In this document: piece after piece, positions 9,589 through 22,000 of the stretch
How the letters are laid out: every line of letters starts with the position of its first letter
Position numbering within the stretch: the stretch's first letter is position 1
NCBI GenBank assembly: GCA_949130485.1
Contig: OX422204.1
Coordinates: 992,001 to 1,056,000 of the forward strand
From: Agelas oroides
Lineage: Eukaryota > Porifera > Demospongiae > Agelasida > Agelasidae
Length of the DNA stretch: 64,000 nt
Direction: 5' to 3'
Program-made: the position numbers and the translations under genes
The notes under the pieces: model-generated
Told to the model about the DNA's origin: nothing
Seen by the model: only the letters and a program-made list of their open reading frames with translations
Databases searched by the model: none

Positions 9589-12574
9589 ATGGAGGCATAT
9601 GAGGCGGATCCTAACTTCAAGAGTCGCTACCGCGAGACGGAGAGAAGAGCGTTCGGAGACGCATCGATAGAAGTAGCCGAACAGCAGGACACGGAACGGG
9701 TGAGGACTGCAGTGATTTATTTTGTTGGGCGACCCTTAGTAGTGCGATATCGAGTGCGAGATTCGGTGACAGATCACATTACAACAATAGGGTACTTGCT
9801 AGACAGAAAATGCATGCAAGCCGCGAGCTACACATTCAAACCCACAAAAAGGCACATTTGAATGCTTTAAAAACCAGGGTTTACAGTTGCAGTTAAATTA
9901 ATTATGGGATTAAAGCTTGTGATAGCCCATGCTAACACCAACGTAATTTGTCAGCCACACAGTAGCAACATATGCCCTCTCCCCCATCACCCTCTCCCCA
10001 TCACCCTCTCCCCCATCACCCTCTCCCATCACCCTCCTATTTCCCAGGTAATCCAGTCTTTGGACAATGACCTGACCACATTCCGTAACTGCATTGAGAC
10101 CATTGGGACTACCCATGACGACTCAGAGAATCGCCGCGAACTGAGGAGGTTGCAATCTGTCATCAAACGCAAGATCACCGACTCCGAGAACAAACTAAAG
10201 GAGGACAGGGGAAAGTATGTAACTCACTCTTTACCATGCACCATGGCTTTGTATCATGCCCTCCTCCCCACCCCCTCCTCCTAACCCCTTCTTCACCACA
10301 CTACAGCTTTTGAACTACACAATCATTAGCCTATTTTAGCATTCTGTGGTTTGGCACTTGATCCAGAGTTTCATTCAGGCACCTATTCATTATATAGGAG
10401 AACAGTGTCACTGCAGTGGGAATCACCACTGCAGGACAGCAATGTCACTGAGTTAGCTTCCATCCCCCCTTCTCTCTCTCTTTCCCTCTCTTTCCTCCTC
10501 CCTCCCCCCCCCCCCCCCCCTCCCTCCCTCCCTCCCTCCCTCTCTCCCTCCCTCTCTCCTTCCTCTCTCCTCCCTCCCTCCCTCCCTCCCTCCCTCCCTC
10601 CCTCCCTCCCTCCCTCCCTCCCTCCCTCCCTCCCTCCCTCCCTCCCTCCCTCCCTCCCTCCCTCCCTCCCTCCCTCCTTCCCTCCCTCCCTCCCTCCTTC
10701 CCTCTCTCCTTCCTCTCTCCTTCCCTCCCCCTTTTTCCCAGACATCAGGACCGAACAGCAAAAATGCAATTTGGTAAGATGTCAAGATCGCTGGGTGAGA
10801 AAGTGTCCACGTTTAAGCAACTGTTGGAGCAAGACAAGAGAGCAGAGGAACTGTACCAGAGCAGGGTCAATACTCCAGGTAAGAGACAAACTGGCTCCAT
10901 CTTACTGCCGAGAGACGACACGGCTTCAGATGGTTGCCTAGCAACAACATAGCTCCATTCTGTTGCCTAGTAACAACAATATTTAGCATTTTTTTGAGTA
11001 TTGAAAGTGTAATGCAATATCTTGCCAATGAATGCCTTTCAGTGAAACTTGTGGCCAAGTGACAAAAGTATTCACCTGTGGACCAGTCCCATCTGGTGCC
11101 TTGTTTCCCCCTCCTCAGGAACCAGAGCTGGAAAAGCACCTTACCTTTTATGGCCCATTTACTTCAAGTTCAGAGTTCAGTAGATTATGTAACTTACAAA
11201 CTGACTCTGCACTGTCAAAACTTATTAAGTGAGTAGTGTTAGGGTCTATTGTGCTTCTTTACCACAAACTAATGTGTGTGGTCTGTTAGATCACTGTGTG
11301 TTGAGCCTCATGTTTGGGAGTGAAGTCGTAGTCTGGCAGAGCCCACAAGTACACCATGCTGTTCCACCTGGAGAGCCTGCCTTATTTGGCTGTAGCTATA
11401 GTCTGATGTATGCAGCTCTAACACACACACAGAGTGTTGTGGGTCAGTGAGCCACGACACCCCTGAACAGTTGTTGCTGTACATGTTAACAAGTGTATCA
11501 GATGTATCGCAAGTGTTGGATGTGTCATTCAGTCCTTGCAACTATCTGCACATGATATGTCTTGTTGAGAGAGGGTGGAGGGAGGCCAACACCAACATGA
11601 TATGTCTTGTTGAGAGAGGGTGGAGGGAGGCCAACACCAACATGCTTTGCTTGATTAGTCTGGACAAGCGTTTATTACATTCCAGTTGAAGAAGATTGCA
11701 AATTATAGTTATTAGTACAAGTGTGCAGGTTTCCTGATAGCACATTCCTAATTTGGCTTCATAATCACTGACATTTCTGCTTTGCATAGACAACATTTTG
11801 CATGGAAATCACTGTACCCCCCTCCCACACACCCTCACACATATACACACACTTACTAGCCTTCACAGAGGAGGAATCCACGGACTATGGAGGAAGGGCC
11901 CAACCTCAAAGGCAGATGCAGGCTCGGGTTGGCATGAGTGAGCTTGACCAGAGAGAGAGAGAGGCACAAGAGTTACATGAACTGGAGAGGTTTGTGAAGA
12001 GGGAGGGAGGAGAGGGAGGGAGGAGAGGGAGGGAGGAGAGGGAGGGAGGAGAGGGAGGGAGGAGAGGGAAAAGAGTGCCTGTCTTATTATATACCATGGT
12101 TGATCTGCCCCTGGTCTCTTCTCCCCCTACACACAGGGACATTGTGGATCTTCGTGAAATCCAGCATGATATTGCTGTGATCGTAGAAGAGCAGGGAGAA
12201 GGCGTTGACAGAATAGGTAGGGAGGGAAGAGAAGAGGGTGTGGTGAGAGAGGATGTGATCTTACAAGATGGACTTATATTACTCTCTCTCCTCCTCAGAC
12301 AAGAATGTTACTGTTGCTCAAGTCAGGGTGGAGCATGGAACTAAGCAGACAGCACAGGTACGTGACTTACCAGACACACACACACACTATACCCCTCTCC
12401 CTCCCCCTCCACACACCCACACACACTCACACACATCCATCCCCACAGGCTGTTGTGCTCCAAAGTAAGAAACGCAAACTGACCTGTATCATAGTTTCTG
12501 TGCTGGTCACGATCGGTGTAGTTATCCTGATTGTTGCCATTGTCCTCATGGCTGTGCTGATACCACGGTCTTAG
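9589..12574 (+). CDS. STX12: Syntaxin-7/12-type endosomal Qa-SNARE
   Basis: A tail-anchored Qa-SNARE for endosome and lysosome fusion. Seven exons (9589..9699, 10048..10214, 10742..10878, 11869..11989, 12137..12216, 12299..12357, 12449..12574) give 266 residues, the usual length for syntaxins 7 and 12. An N-terminal Habc bundle spans about 35-140 (VIQSLDNDLTTFRNCIETIG, then LQSVIKRKITDSENKLKED). The SNARE motif (about 165-225) contains DIVDLREIQHDIAVIVEEQG with the zero-layer Gln, then a 17-20 residue hydrophobic anchor (CIIVSVLVTIGVVILIVAIV) ending ~6 residues before the stop. The ATG at 9589 was chosen because the upstream in-frame codons lack an ATG. Family is certain; whether it is STX7 or STX12 cannot be told, so the symbol is approximate. 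Confidence 0.92.
10463..10735. repeat. CCCT-type polypyrimidine tract in syntaxin intron 2
   Basis: About 270 bp of (CCCT)n with a run of C at 10507-10520 and TTCC variants; low-complexity, strand-asymmetric. It continues to the intron-2 acceptor, so it doubles as a very long polypyrimidine tract. Confidence 0.9.
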
Positions 12575-13059
12575 AACTATGGCTGGAACTAGCGAGTGGC
12601 TGCATACTTGCATTTATATTTTTTAGATATAGTCCTTTTCATAATGGAGGTTGTCAATTGAATCGTGAATGTTTTGTGTATATGTAGTGGATGCGACTAT
12701 TGCAGTGTGCCTCATGTACTGTATGTACCATTGTAGCACTGTACACTATTGTAGCATGCACCTTGATTCTGCACCATGTCCCATAATAGAGCTATATTTC
12801 TTGTCCAATACTGGAGTGTACCTTGTTGATATGTAGCATGTAAGTGGTAATTACAGCATGAACCACATTGGCCTGCACATTACCCAATTGTCATAAGTTG
12901 GTGTAAAGTGAGACTATCAAAACAGGAAAAAAGGAAATCTCCACACGAGTTTGTTATAATGTGAAATCCATAAAAAAAAAAGTGGCTACTTACAAGTACA
13001 GTGCATGGTTTAAATATTACACAACACAGGATTCCTGGTGTATAATTAGAAGTCACCGT
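12575..13059. other. Intergenic, syntaxin and hnRNP K tail-to-tail
   Basis: 485 bp of AT-rich 3' untranslated sequence with repeated GTAGCAC/GTAGCATG words (12720-12845) and an A10 run near 12973. No gene found. Confidence 0.4.
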
Positions 13060-16000
13060 CTAGACATTGTGGAACTGTCTCACACTGCAGGGAGAAGGTG
13101 AGGTCAGAAGATGGAAATGACGCATCTCAAAGCTCTAATCCTATTGGTCAATATCTTGTACACAAACATATGCACTGGTAGTTGAGCACAAAGATGGAAC
13201 CAGACCTGTTTTGCATTAGTTGCTGTGCAAACTGGATACCATTGGGGGTGCCAACGATGGTAATGATCCGCTCCATGCTGCCTGGTTTTGGGTCGTTGAT
13301 GGAAATATCACAGGAGGATTGGGCCCTATTTGTAGAGGAGGAGAGTAACTGATGGGTAGAGTTAGGGTCAAAGGTTAACATACTTTATCTGCTGAAGTTG
13401 GCTTCCTCCTGGTCCAAGAATGGCATTGGCATACTGGGTAGGGGGGGAGAGGTGCGTGAGAAAAAAGAGAGGAAGGAAAGGAGAAAGGGAAAAGGAACAA
13501 GAGGGGGAAGAGAAAAGAGGAGAGGGGAAAGGGAGAAGAAAAGGTGGAAAGTACAACTTCTCAAATAAGTGCTCAAATGTAAAGGGCAGCAGACCAGGCA
13601 ACATGTACCTCGTTTGGGATGGTGACCTGCTGTGTTTGGGTGGATCCAGGGTGCTGCCCAGGTTGCTGGAATAGTTGCTGCTGTGGTGGTGGGTTGGTCT
13701 GTGAGGGCATCAGCTGACTGGGGGGCCCGTACATAGGAGGGGCATTAGAGGAGGGAGCTGTGGAGATGAAAACAAACAGTAGAACGAGTCTCACAATGAA
13801 GGAGGGAGGGGGCCTCACCTGCCATGAGGTTGGCTGGACCAGGTGGAGGTCCCTGGGAGGGAGGAGGCTGTGACGCAGTATAGCCGACTGATGGCTGCTG
13901 GCTGACACCATACCCCACAGCACCTTGGCTAGAGTAGCCACCCTGGGGAGAGAAGAGGAGACGGTGGGTCTACCTGTCTGAGAGTGTGCTCTAATTAGAG
14001 CTATTACACTCACTTGTGATTGTGGTGGAAAGTGCTGTGAGGGGGAAGGGTGTGAGGAGGAGGGGTGTCCGGAGGGATGGGGAGGCATACCTGGACTATC
14101 ATAGGGCATGTGGCCAGAACTAGAGTCAAGCAAAGAGCAACTGAAGTCATAAACACGAGTGGTAGTGACACACACACACAATTAGAATTAGGAGAACAGG
14201 TGGAGGACAGTCTAGGTACCTTGGATGTCCACCCCCACTACCACCTCTGTGGCCTCCTCTTCCACCACGCCCTCCTCCTCGCTGGGGAGACCACTGACCA
14301 CCATTGAACCCCTGCACAAAGAATCATGAAGAAACCACGTCCACACATGCCACACCACGAGAGCTAACAACACATGCAAACATGACAAAGCACTTGTGAA
14401 TGCAAACACCATTGCTGTCTCACCCCTCGTCCACCTCTCCCTCTTCCTCCTCCTCCTCCTCCTCCTCGAAAGCCACCTGATTGTCCTCCTCCCCCACGCC
14501 CTCCTCTCCTCATACCCTGGTCTCCTTGTGAAGGACCATCTGTTGGCATAAAGTGGGGAGTACCAGGCTCGTAGAGGAAGATGGGCTCACGAGGTTCCTT
14601 CTGAGAGTGTGGGGAGACAGAAGAGTGTGGGTAAGGGACATCATATACAGGGTCTCCTTCACATACATGACACACACGTCAACCATGTGTACTCAGTCTC
14701 CCCACGCACAGACGTACCTTGCTGATGTCATCCAAGAAGCGATGGACACATTCCATGATCTGGTCTACCGTACCCATCAGCTGGATACTGCGCTCATTCG
14801 AGTTTGGCATCGGTTCACTGAAGATCTTGATCGTTGCCTTGGTACGCTGAGGGAAGGTGAAGGGGGGGGGGGGGGAGAGGCACAGAGATAAGTAATGTTG
14901 AAAACCATACTCATCACACATAGAATCTGCCAATGCACATGCATTCTGGTGCATATCTTCCTTGAAGGAAGGAATTGTACTGTTAGTTCTCTTACCGCCC
15001 GAAGTTCTTTGATCTTGGCTCCTCCTGTTCCAATAATGGTTCCCATGAACGGCTGAGGAATGAGCACTTGAACCTCCATCACAGCGTCATGAGAGGGATG
15101 GCCGCGATGGGAGCTGGACTGGAGAGAGAGGAGTAGAGCAGAGAGGGTGCATGTGGCAAGGAAAGTTTAACACATACACCTGCAAACTACAATGTAGGGA
15201 TCAGTAGCAAGGTCAAGCTATGTGAAAACAATCTTGGAATTCATTCTCTAAATTCTTGTATCTCCAGGCACGTACCCCTTCTCCCAGCTTGGGCAGCACG
15301 TCTCCGAGCACACTTACACAGTTCTCAATCACCCCCATTATAGTCATCACTCTGGTAACAAAACAAGGCCACAGAACGTCAGCACAAGGTCTCTGCACAT
15401 CAATTGTCACACCTGTACACACACTTAGGCTTATGTCTTCAGTGTTGTAACAAAATTATGAAATCCTATTGACATTATGGAGGAATGGATCGACTTCAAT
15501 TCTATGAGAAATTTATGTGCACTGTGAAGTACAGGATAGGATGGACAATACTGAGACCATGCCAAACATACGGTTGAACTGGGTAAAATGCTAGAAATTG
15601 GAACTAGACGGAGAGGGTTGGGGCCTGACAACATACCGCTCGGTCGCCCCTGGTGAATCGGGGAGAACGACTTGACAATCATACTGGAGGTGGGAGGGGC
15701 ACGGATGGAGGAGGGGACAGGGAAGGGAGGGGCACGGATGGAGGAGGGGACAGGAAGGGAGGGCAGAATTTGGCAACAAAATGGATAAGTTAAAGCCTAG
15801 CAACATGCTAATATTACAGTTCAAATAAGACAATGATATATGGAACACGGGATGCTGTGTCAATCCTGCATATAGGGGAGAAAAACAAAACTGGGAGGAG
15901 GGGAGGGCGGGGCACTGCAGGGGAAATATAGCTATACAGGTAACATTCAAAAGCATTTGACGTTAGGAGACAAACTCTAAGAATACATGTCCTGCACATA

Positions 16001-16575
16001 GGGCTATGAGTGGCCTAAACCATGCATGCATCAAGGACACACGTGAACCAGTCATGTGACGTACTTGTTTCCTCAGGCGCTTGATGTTCTCTCCTCCCTA
16101 GAGAATAAAACAAGGTTTCAAGACTGAAAGCAGCCACACACACACACACACACACAACATAAACCATACAACTGCAGCTCTACAATTATCCATGTGACTC
16201 CACTGCCTTTCCTTTCTCCCACCTTTCCAATGATGCCGCCTGCATCTTGGTTTCTGACGAGAATCCTGAGGGTAGCAGGAGGTACCTCTGTCAGGTCTGG
16301 CTCTTCCCCCATCCTCCGTCGCTTGAACCCATCCTCCTCAGGAGGGAGCCCCTGGTCAGAGGGGCGCTTGCGACCTGAGCAGGGGAAGAATGATCTGTAA
16401 TTATTTAAAAGTGGGAGGTGTGATTGAAAAGATAATAGCAGTCACGCTGATAGAATATCCCTCCACCTAACTCTTCGTCTGTTGGCAGCAACTCACTCAT
16501 GTAGGAAGGTTCTCCGCCTGGGTAGCCTCCCCCGCCGCCGCCACCAGGATAACCACGGTCATAGTAGTCAGCCAT
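13060..16575 (-). CDS. HNRNPK: Heterogeneous nuclear ribonucleoprotein K
   Basis: An RNA- and ssDNA-binding protein acting in splicing, mRNA stability, translation and transcription. Fifteen exons: 16497..16575, 16223..16374, 16065..16097, 15637..15683, 15276..15351, 14996..15118, 14718..14846, 14424..14600, 14220..14311, 14014..14119, 13819..13942, 13609..13757, 13384..13433, 13206..13325, 13060..13084; 493 residues. KH1 at about 60-125 (ILVRNQDAGGIIGK|GGENIKRLR), KH2 at 143-208 (VLIPQPFMGTIIGTGGAKIK), an RGG/Gly-rich region at 235-300, a Pro/Gln/Ser-rich linker, then KH3 at 420-490 (VTIPNEYANAILGPGGSQLQ). The N-terminal GRKRPSD-like SRKRPSD and FKRRRM match the bipartite nuclear signal of hnRNP K. 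The final 25-nt exon gives QNSVRQFHNV, matching the family's QNSVKQYSGKFF end, which settles the last splice. KH2 has GTGG where many KH loops have GKGG. Confidence 0.95.
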
Positions 16576-16733
16576 TTTTAATATCTCTCCTCGATCTAGC
16601 CGCACGTTGTCACAAAGAAGTGATTTGATTGGTGAACCCAAACTCGAGCCACTCTGGCCACACCCACAAGCACGTTCGCTATTAGCATATTAGCCACACC
16701 CCCACAATCACACCTTTGTGCCTTTGCAGAATT
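16576..16733. promoter_or_regulatory. Divergent promoter, hnRNP K / ADPGK
   Basis: 158 bp between start codons. A CCAAT box on the minus strand (GATTGGTGAA, 16625-16634) and two GCCACACCC GC/CACCC elements (16657-16666, 16691-16700) are visible. Confidence 0.45.
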
Positions 16734-18732
16734 ATGCTGTCCCGGCAGACAACTTTGGGGCTGTTTCTCATTGCAGTGGCTCTGCTGTACGAGTTCTTCT
16801 GTCCCCAGTCTTTCAGGCAGGACAGCCCGGGGCAGGTGCTAGTGGCGGAGCTGGCGGGGGTATGGGAGAGGGAAATCCAACGGCCGAGCCACACGCCACA
16901 AAGGATTGCAGTGGGGTACGTGAAGTGGTAGGAGGAGGAGGGTCCTGCATGGACTGTCAGCCTCTTCATTTTCAGACCTCTCTGAAACCTCTGGCCCCTT
17001 GTATATAATCTTGTGAGCCGGAGTGTGTGGCCTGCGAGCCTACTTCAGTGGAGTATATTCTGGTGGAGACCTCCTCCTAGATAGACTCTTTCCCCCCTCC
17101 CTCCCTGCAGTGTCAACTCGAACCTGGACCTGATAGTCTCTGCCACTGACCTCCTGAAGGCGCTGCATGTCTCCCCCGGTGCTGCCATGACACACCCCCA
17201 TCTCTCCTCTGTTGAAGATCTGCAGGAGCTGGTCTCTTACTCAATGCAGCACTGTGCTGGCACGGAGCGGTTCTTCACCAGCCAAGAGGTGTTTGAGCAG
17301 ACGGTGCAAGCTGCCACCACTGTGAACCATAAGGTTGGTCAAACCCAGGGGACGTAGCCGAGTGGGATGGAGCCCTGGTGTAGATGCAAAACTTATCATA
17401 ACCAAATTTTATCTCTCCTCTTCTCCCTCCCCCCTCATCCTTCTCTATCCTCACAGTACCATATTGGTGGTAATGCTGCGTTGATTGCTGAAACTATTCA
17501 GCAGAGTGAACCAAATGCGCAGGTCAGATATGAGATTTGTGGGACGCTACTTCTTTGGTACTATACTGGTAGCTGTGTGTCGGCTGGTAGCATGATTAAC
17601 CCCATGTCGCTACCCTCATCCATTGTCTCCCATATTAAGTGTGTGCTTCGGAGCCTCATTCCTATGCTTCTCCTCAGCTTTTTGTATAAAAGCTGGGAGG
17701 AACCTGGGAACGAAGCTACACACCGTTACCATGACAACCACTCCTCCCCGTGACCAGGTTCTTCTTGTTGGCCCCATTGGCAACAAGCTGAGAGGACTGC
17801 TTCATCCAAAAATAAGGACACCCACCTTCACGCCAGAGAGCCAAGATGAGGTGCACATGATCTTAGAGTACCCTCCGGAGGAGAGGTGGGGAAGTGTCAG
17901 ATCATCCTGCGCCAACAGGGTCATTTATTCTCACGACATGTCCAACTCAAAACTGGTGGCTTTGGAGGACTTTGAGAGAATCCAGAGAACCTTCCAGCCA
18001 GACCTGGTCGTGTTGTCTGGAGCCCACCTTCTGGACGGTCAGCCGCAGGAAGTCTGGATGTCTAGACTGCAGGACATTGCTGCACTGCTGGACTCCATAC
18101 CGTCCAACACACTTGTACACTGGGAACTAGCTACAGTCGGAAATTTGCAATACTTTTTTCATTTGGCCGATACTATGTTCCCACGAATCGATTCTCTTGG
18201 ACTGAATGAACAAGAACTGGTATCAGTAGCAAAGGCTGCCAATGCTAGTTTTGATTTTGATGCAATTCCTTCCAAACCAAATATTCAAACCGTCTCTGAC
18301 ATTCTCCACTGGCTCGTGCAAAGCTATGGAGCAGAAGGGAGGGAGAACTCCCGATTAACAAGAGTTCACTTCCACTCCCTGACTTTCCACATGATTGCTA
18401 CCACCAGACAAGGCCCATGGAAGAACAGCCGAATGAGTGTGTTGGCTGGAGCGAGAGCTGCAGGGCTACAGGCCTGTGCCATGCCACGCTTTGAACCTGC
18501 CAAGTTTGAGCTGCGAATGCCTCTCGAGTTCACATTGTCTGACACAAATCCGATCCTCTCTCGGGCCAAGACCCGCTTCTCCCCTGTCAATCCAGCAGTG
18601 GAGTGGCAGAGAGAGGAGGTGGAATATTTCCTCAGTCCTGTGCTAGTGTGCAAGCAGCCTCCACGGACTGTAGGACTAGGAGATGCCATCTCTGCCCATG
18701 GACTCTTGTACTCCACGTTTAGAGCAAAGTAA
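16734..18732 (+). CDS. ADPGK: ADP-dependent glucokinase
   Basis: Phosphorylates glucose using ADP rather than ATP; in animals it is an ER-associated protein of the ribokinase-like fold. Exons 16734..16915, 17111..17333, 17457..17522 and 17758..18732 give 481 residues (human 497). The N-terminus is an uncleaved-type hydrophobic anchor, LGLFLIAVALLYEFF. Family blocks: VGVNSNLDLIVSATDLLKAL, HIGGNAALIAE, LLVGPIGNKL, ILEYPPEERWG, NRVIYSHDMSN, FQPDLVVLSGAHLLDGQ, SLGLNEQEL, then the catalytic VGLGDAISAHG, where the Asp of the GxGD motif is the base. Nothing essential is missing. The large last exon carries two-thirds of the protein. Intron 3 (17523-17757) holds an imperfect copy of the dispersed palindromic element. 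Confidence 0.96.
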
Positions 18733-18954
18733 GTATGTGTGTAGGTAGAAGTCCTTTTCCAAACTCGTTGTATTGTTTATATACAACATCATGTGTAATA
18801 TATTTTGCATTAGACTACGAACTGTATGCAAAAGAAAACAATAAGCACTCTAACCATCATTCGTGTCGTTGTCATATTCTTATTACGGACACAACATCAA
18901 TGACGTCAACATGCACTCAACCGAAGCCATGGAAATGAGATAATGATGGACAAT

Positions 18955-19033
18955 GTGACGGGTTCATAGTGGGGTGAACAATGCTACCATCATGTGACGG
19001 GTTCATAGTGGGGTGAACAATGCTACCATCATT
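18955..19033 (-). repeat. 39-bp direct duplication over the LigB-like stop codon
   Basis: Two 39-bp copies (18955-18993 and 18994-19032) cover the last 11-12 codons and stop of the LigB-like gene. The second copy lies downstream of the stop, in the 3' UTR. The unit is 13 codons long. Confidence 0.8.
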
Positions 19034-22000
19034 CCATAGTAACTGGGGTGGTAGTTTGCAAGCAACTTTGGAGACCATGACCGCAGCCCCCTGCAAGTGC
19101 GGGAGGAGGGGACAGTACTGTCACATACAGTCAGGTGACACATGGCTGGCGGGTCTACTCACGCTGCCTGCAGGAGGCCGTGGAGCATCACCAGTCCTGT
19201 GTACCCACAGGAGAGCGCCCTGTCCACATACTCGGCAGCAGTCTCAAGGAGGACAGCTGTGTTCAGTGTGCTAGCCCACTCACCACACGCCTGCAAGTGA
19301 CAACGTTGACAAGACTACCTAACATGAGCGATAACACATTGAGAGCTTTTCTACACATATAGTAAGCCCTGGTAAAGAAACCAGGACTATTCTCAGCCCT
19401 GGTAAAGAAACCAGGGCTATTCTCAGCCCTGGTAAAGAAACCAGGACTATTCTCGGCCCTGGTAAAGAAACCAGGGCTATTCTCGGCCCTGGTAAAGAAA
19501 CCAGGACTATTCTCAGCCCTGGTAAAGAAACCATGACTATTCTCAGCCCTGGTAAAGAAACCAGGGCTATTCTCATCCCTGGTAAAGAAACCAGGGCTAT
19601 TCTCATCCCTGGTAAAGAAACCAGGGCTATTCTCAGCCCTGGTAAAGAAACCAGGGCTATTCTCAGCCCTGGTAAAGAAACCAGGGCTATTCTCAGCCCT
19701 GGTAAAGAAACCAGGGCTATTCTCAGCCCTGGTAAAGAAACCATGGCTATTCTCAGCCCTGGTAAAGAAACCAGGGCTATTCTCATCCCTGGTAAAGAAA
19801 CCAGGACTATTCTCATCCCTGGTAAAGAAACCAGGGCTATTCTCATCCCTGGTAAAGAAACCAGGGCTATTCTCATCCCTGGTAAAGAAACAAGGGCTAT
19901 TCTCAGCCCTGGTAAAGAAACCAGGACTATTCTCAGCCCTGGTAAAGAAACCAGGACTATTCTCGGCCCTGGTAAAGAAACCAGGGCTATTCTCGGCCCT
20001 GGTAAAGAAACCAGGGCTATTCTCGGCCCTGGTAAAGAAACCAGGGCTATTCTCGGCCCTGGTAAAGAAACCAGGGTTATTCTCGGCCCTGGTAAAGAAA
20101 CCAGGGTTATTCTCGGCCCTGGTAAAGAAACCAGGGCTATTCTCGGCCCTGGTAAAGAAACCAGGGCTATTCTCATCCCTGGTAAAGAAACCAGGGCTAT
20201 TCTCATCCCTGGTAAAGAAACAAGGGCTATTCTCAGCCCTGGTAAAGAAACCAGGACTATTCTCAGCCCTGGTAAAGAAACCAGGACTATTCTCAGCCCT
20301 GGTAAAGAAACCAGGACTATTCTCAGCCCTGGTAAAGAAACCAGGACTATTCTCAGCCCTGGTAAAGAAACCAGGACTATTCTCAGCCCTGGTAAAGAAA
20401 CCAGGACTATTCTCAGCCCTGGTAACGAAACCAGGACTATTCTCAGCCCTGGTAAAGAAACCAGGACTATTCTCATCCCTGGTAAAGAAACCAGGACTAT
20501 TCTCAGCCCTGGTAAAGAAACCAGGGCTATTCTCAGCCCTGGTAAAGAAACCAGGACTATTCTCAGCCCTGGTAAAGAAACCATGGCTATTCTCAGCCCT
20601 GGTAAAGAAACCAGGACTATTCTCAGCCCTGGTAAAGAAACCAGGACTATTCTCAGCCCTGGTAAAGAAACCAGGACTATTCTCAGCCCTGGTAAAGAAA
20701 CCAGGACTATTCTCAGCCCTGGTAAAGAAACCAGGGCTATTCTCAGCCCTGGTAAAGAAACCAGGACTATTCTCAGCCCTGGTAAAGAAACCAGGACTAT
20801 TCTCAGCCCTGGTAAAGAAACCAGGACTATTCTCAGCCCTGGTAAAGAAACCAGGACTATTCTCAGCCCTGGTAAAGAAACCAGGGCTATTCTCAGCCCT
20901 GGTAAAGAAACCAGGACTATTCTCAGCCCTGGTAAAGAAACCAGGACTATTCTCAGCCCTGGTAAAGAAACCAGGACTATTCTCAGCCCTGGTAAAGAAA
21001 CCAGGACTATTCTCAGCCCTGGTAAAGAAACCAGGACTATTCTCAGCCCTGGTAAAGAAACCAGGGCTATTCTCAGCCCTGGTAAAGAAACCAGGACTAT
21101 TCTCAGCCCTGGTAAAGAAACCAGGACTATTCTCAGCCCTGGTAAAGAAACCAGGACTATTCTCAGCCCTGGTAAAGAAACCAGGACTATTCTCAGCCCT
21201 GGTAAAGAAACCAGGACTATTCTCAGCCCTGGTAAAGAAACCATGGCTATTCTCGGCCCTGGTAAAGAAACCAGGACTATTCTCAGCCCTGGTAAAGAAA
21301 CCAGGGCTATTCTCGGCCCTGGTAAAGAAACCAGGGCTATTCTCATCCCTGCTGTGAAACCCTCACCTTGTCAAATGGTTCTGATGCATTGGAGTAGCCA
21401 TACGGTCCAGACGCCAGGTGGGTGTGAGCCAAGTCTGCACTGATCACCACTACCACCTTCTCAGGAAGGGACTCCAGATGGGCATACAATGACGCCCCTA
21501 TAATCAAATAAGTATTTAGGAAGGATTAGCCTTGTTCCCAGCCCTCCACCACAGCTACTGTTACTTGCAGTGGTGAGGAGGTATGCTGCTAACAACCTAC
21601 ATAAAGTAGCTGTATAGACTGTGAATGAGTTTAGATTTACATGTCTGTTGCCATGGTAACATGGCCACACTCACCCAATGCGAGGAGCTCTGGCACCATT
21701 GACACACTGTCAGTGTATCGTCTGCTAGGCTGGGAGATGATCATGATTTGGGAGTGTGAGAGGAGGGAGGGGGTGAGGAAATGGAGGGGAATCACCTCTC
21801 CCCACCCCAGGGGGAAAGGCTCTGCACCCTCTGGGGCAGCTGCAGGAGGTCCATAGGCTGCCAGACCAGACACATTGGCTCCCAGGGACTGTGTGAGGAC
21901 ATCAATATATCACATCACAAATGTCCAACATTGTTTTAGCAGGCAGTGCATATCTGGCTTCTGTGCCCAGCCCATACAATACCAGTCTATGCCATTGTGA

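Noticed and set aside
10383-10941. Pro/Leu/Ser- and Gly/Arg/Glu-rich open frames over CCCT tracts (also at 23.0-23.6, 27.0-27.2, 39.0-39.5 and 41.0-41.5 kb)
   Set aside because: Pure low-complexity translation of pyrimidine or purine tracts inside introns, with no conserved residues.
14364-14675. Gly/Arg-rich open frame as an independent gene
   Set aside because: It is exon 8 (RGG region) of hnRNP K.
19366-21350. CRISPR-like array (regular repeat with an inverted motif)
   Set aside because: Units are contiguous with no unique spacers, and the genome is eukaryotic. It is a minisatellite.
19319-21443. Open frames of over 600 codons on both strands with a 10-residue period
   Set aside because: They arise because the 30-bp minisatellite is a multiple of three and has no stop in these frames. 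The array lies in an intron of the LigB-like gene, has no exon-like flanks, and both strands are equally open.
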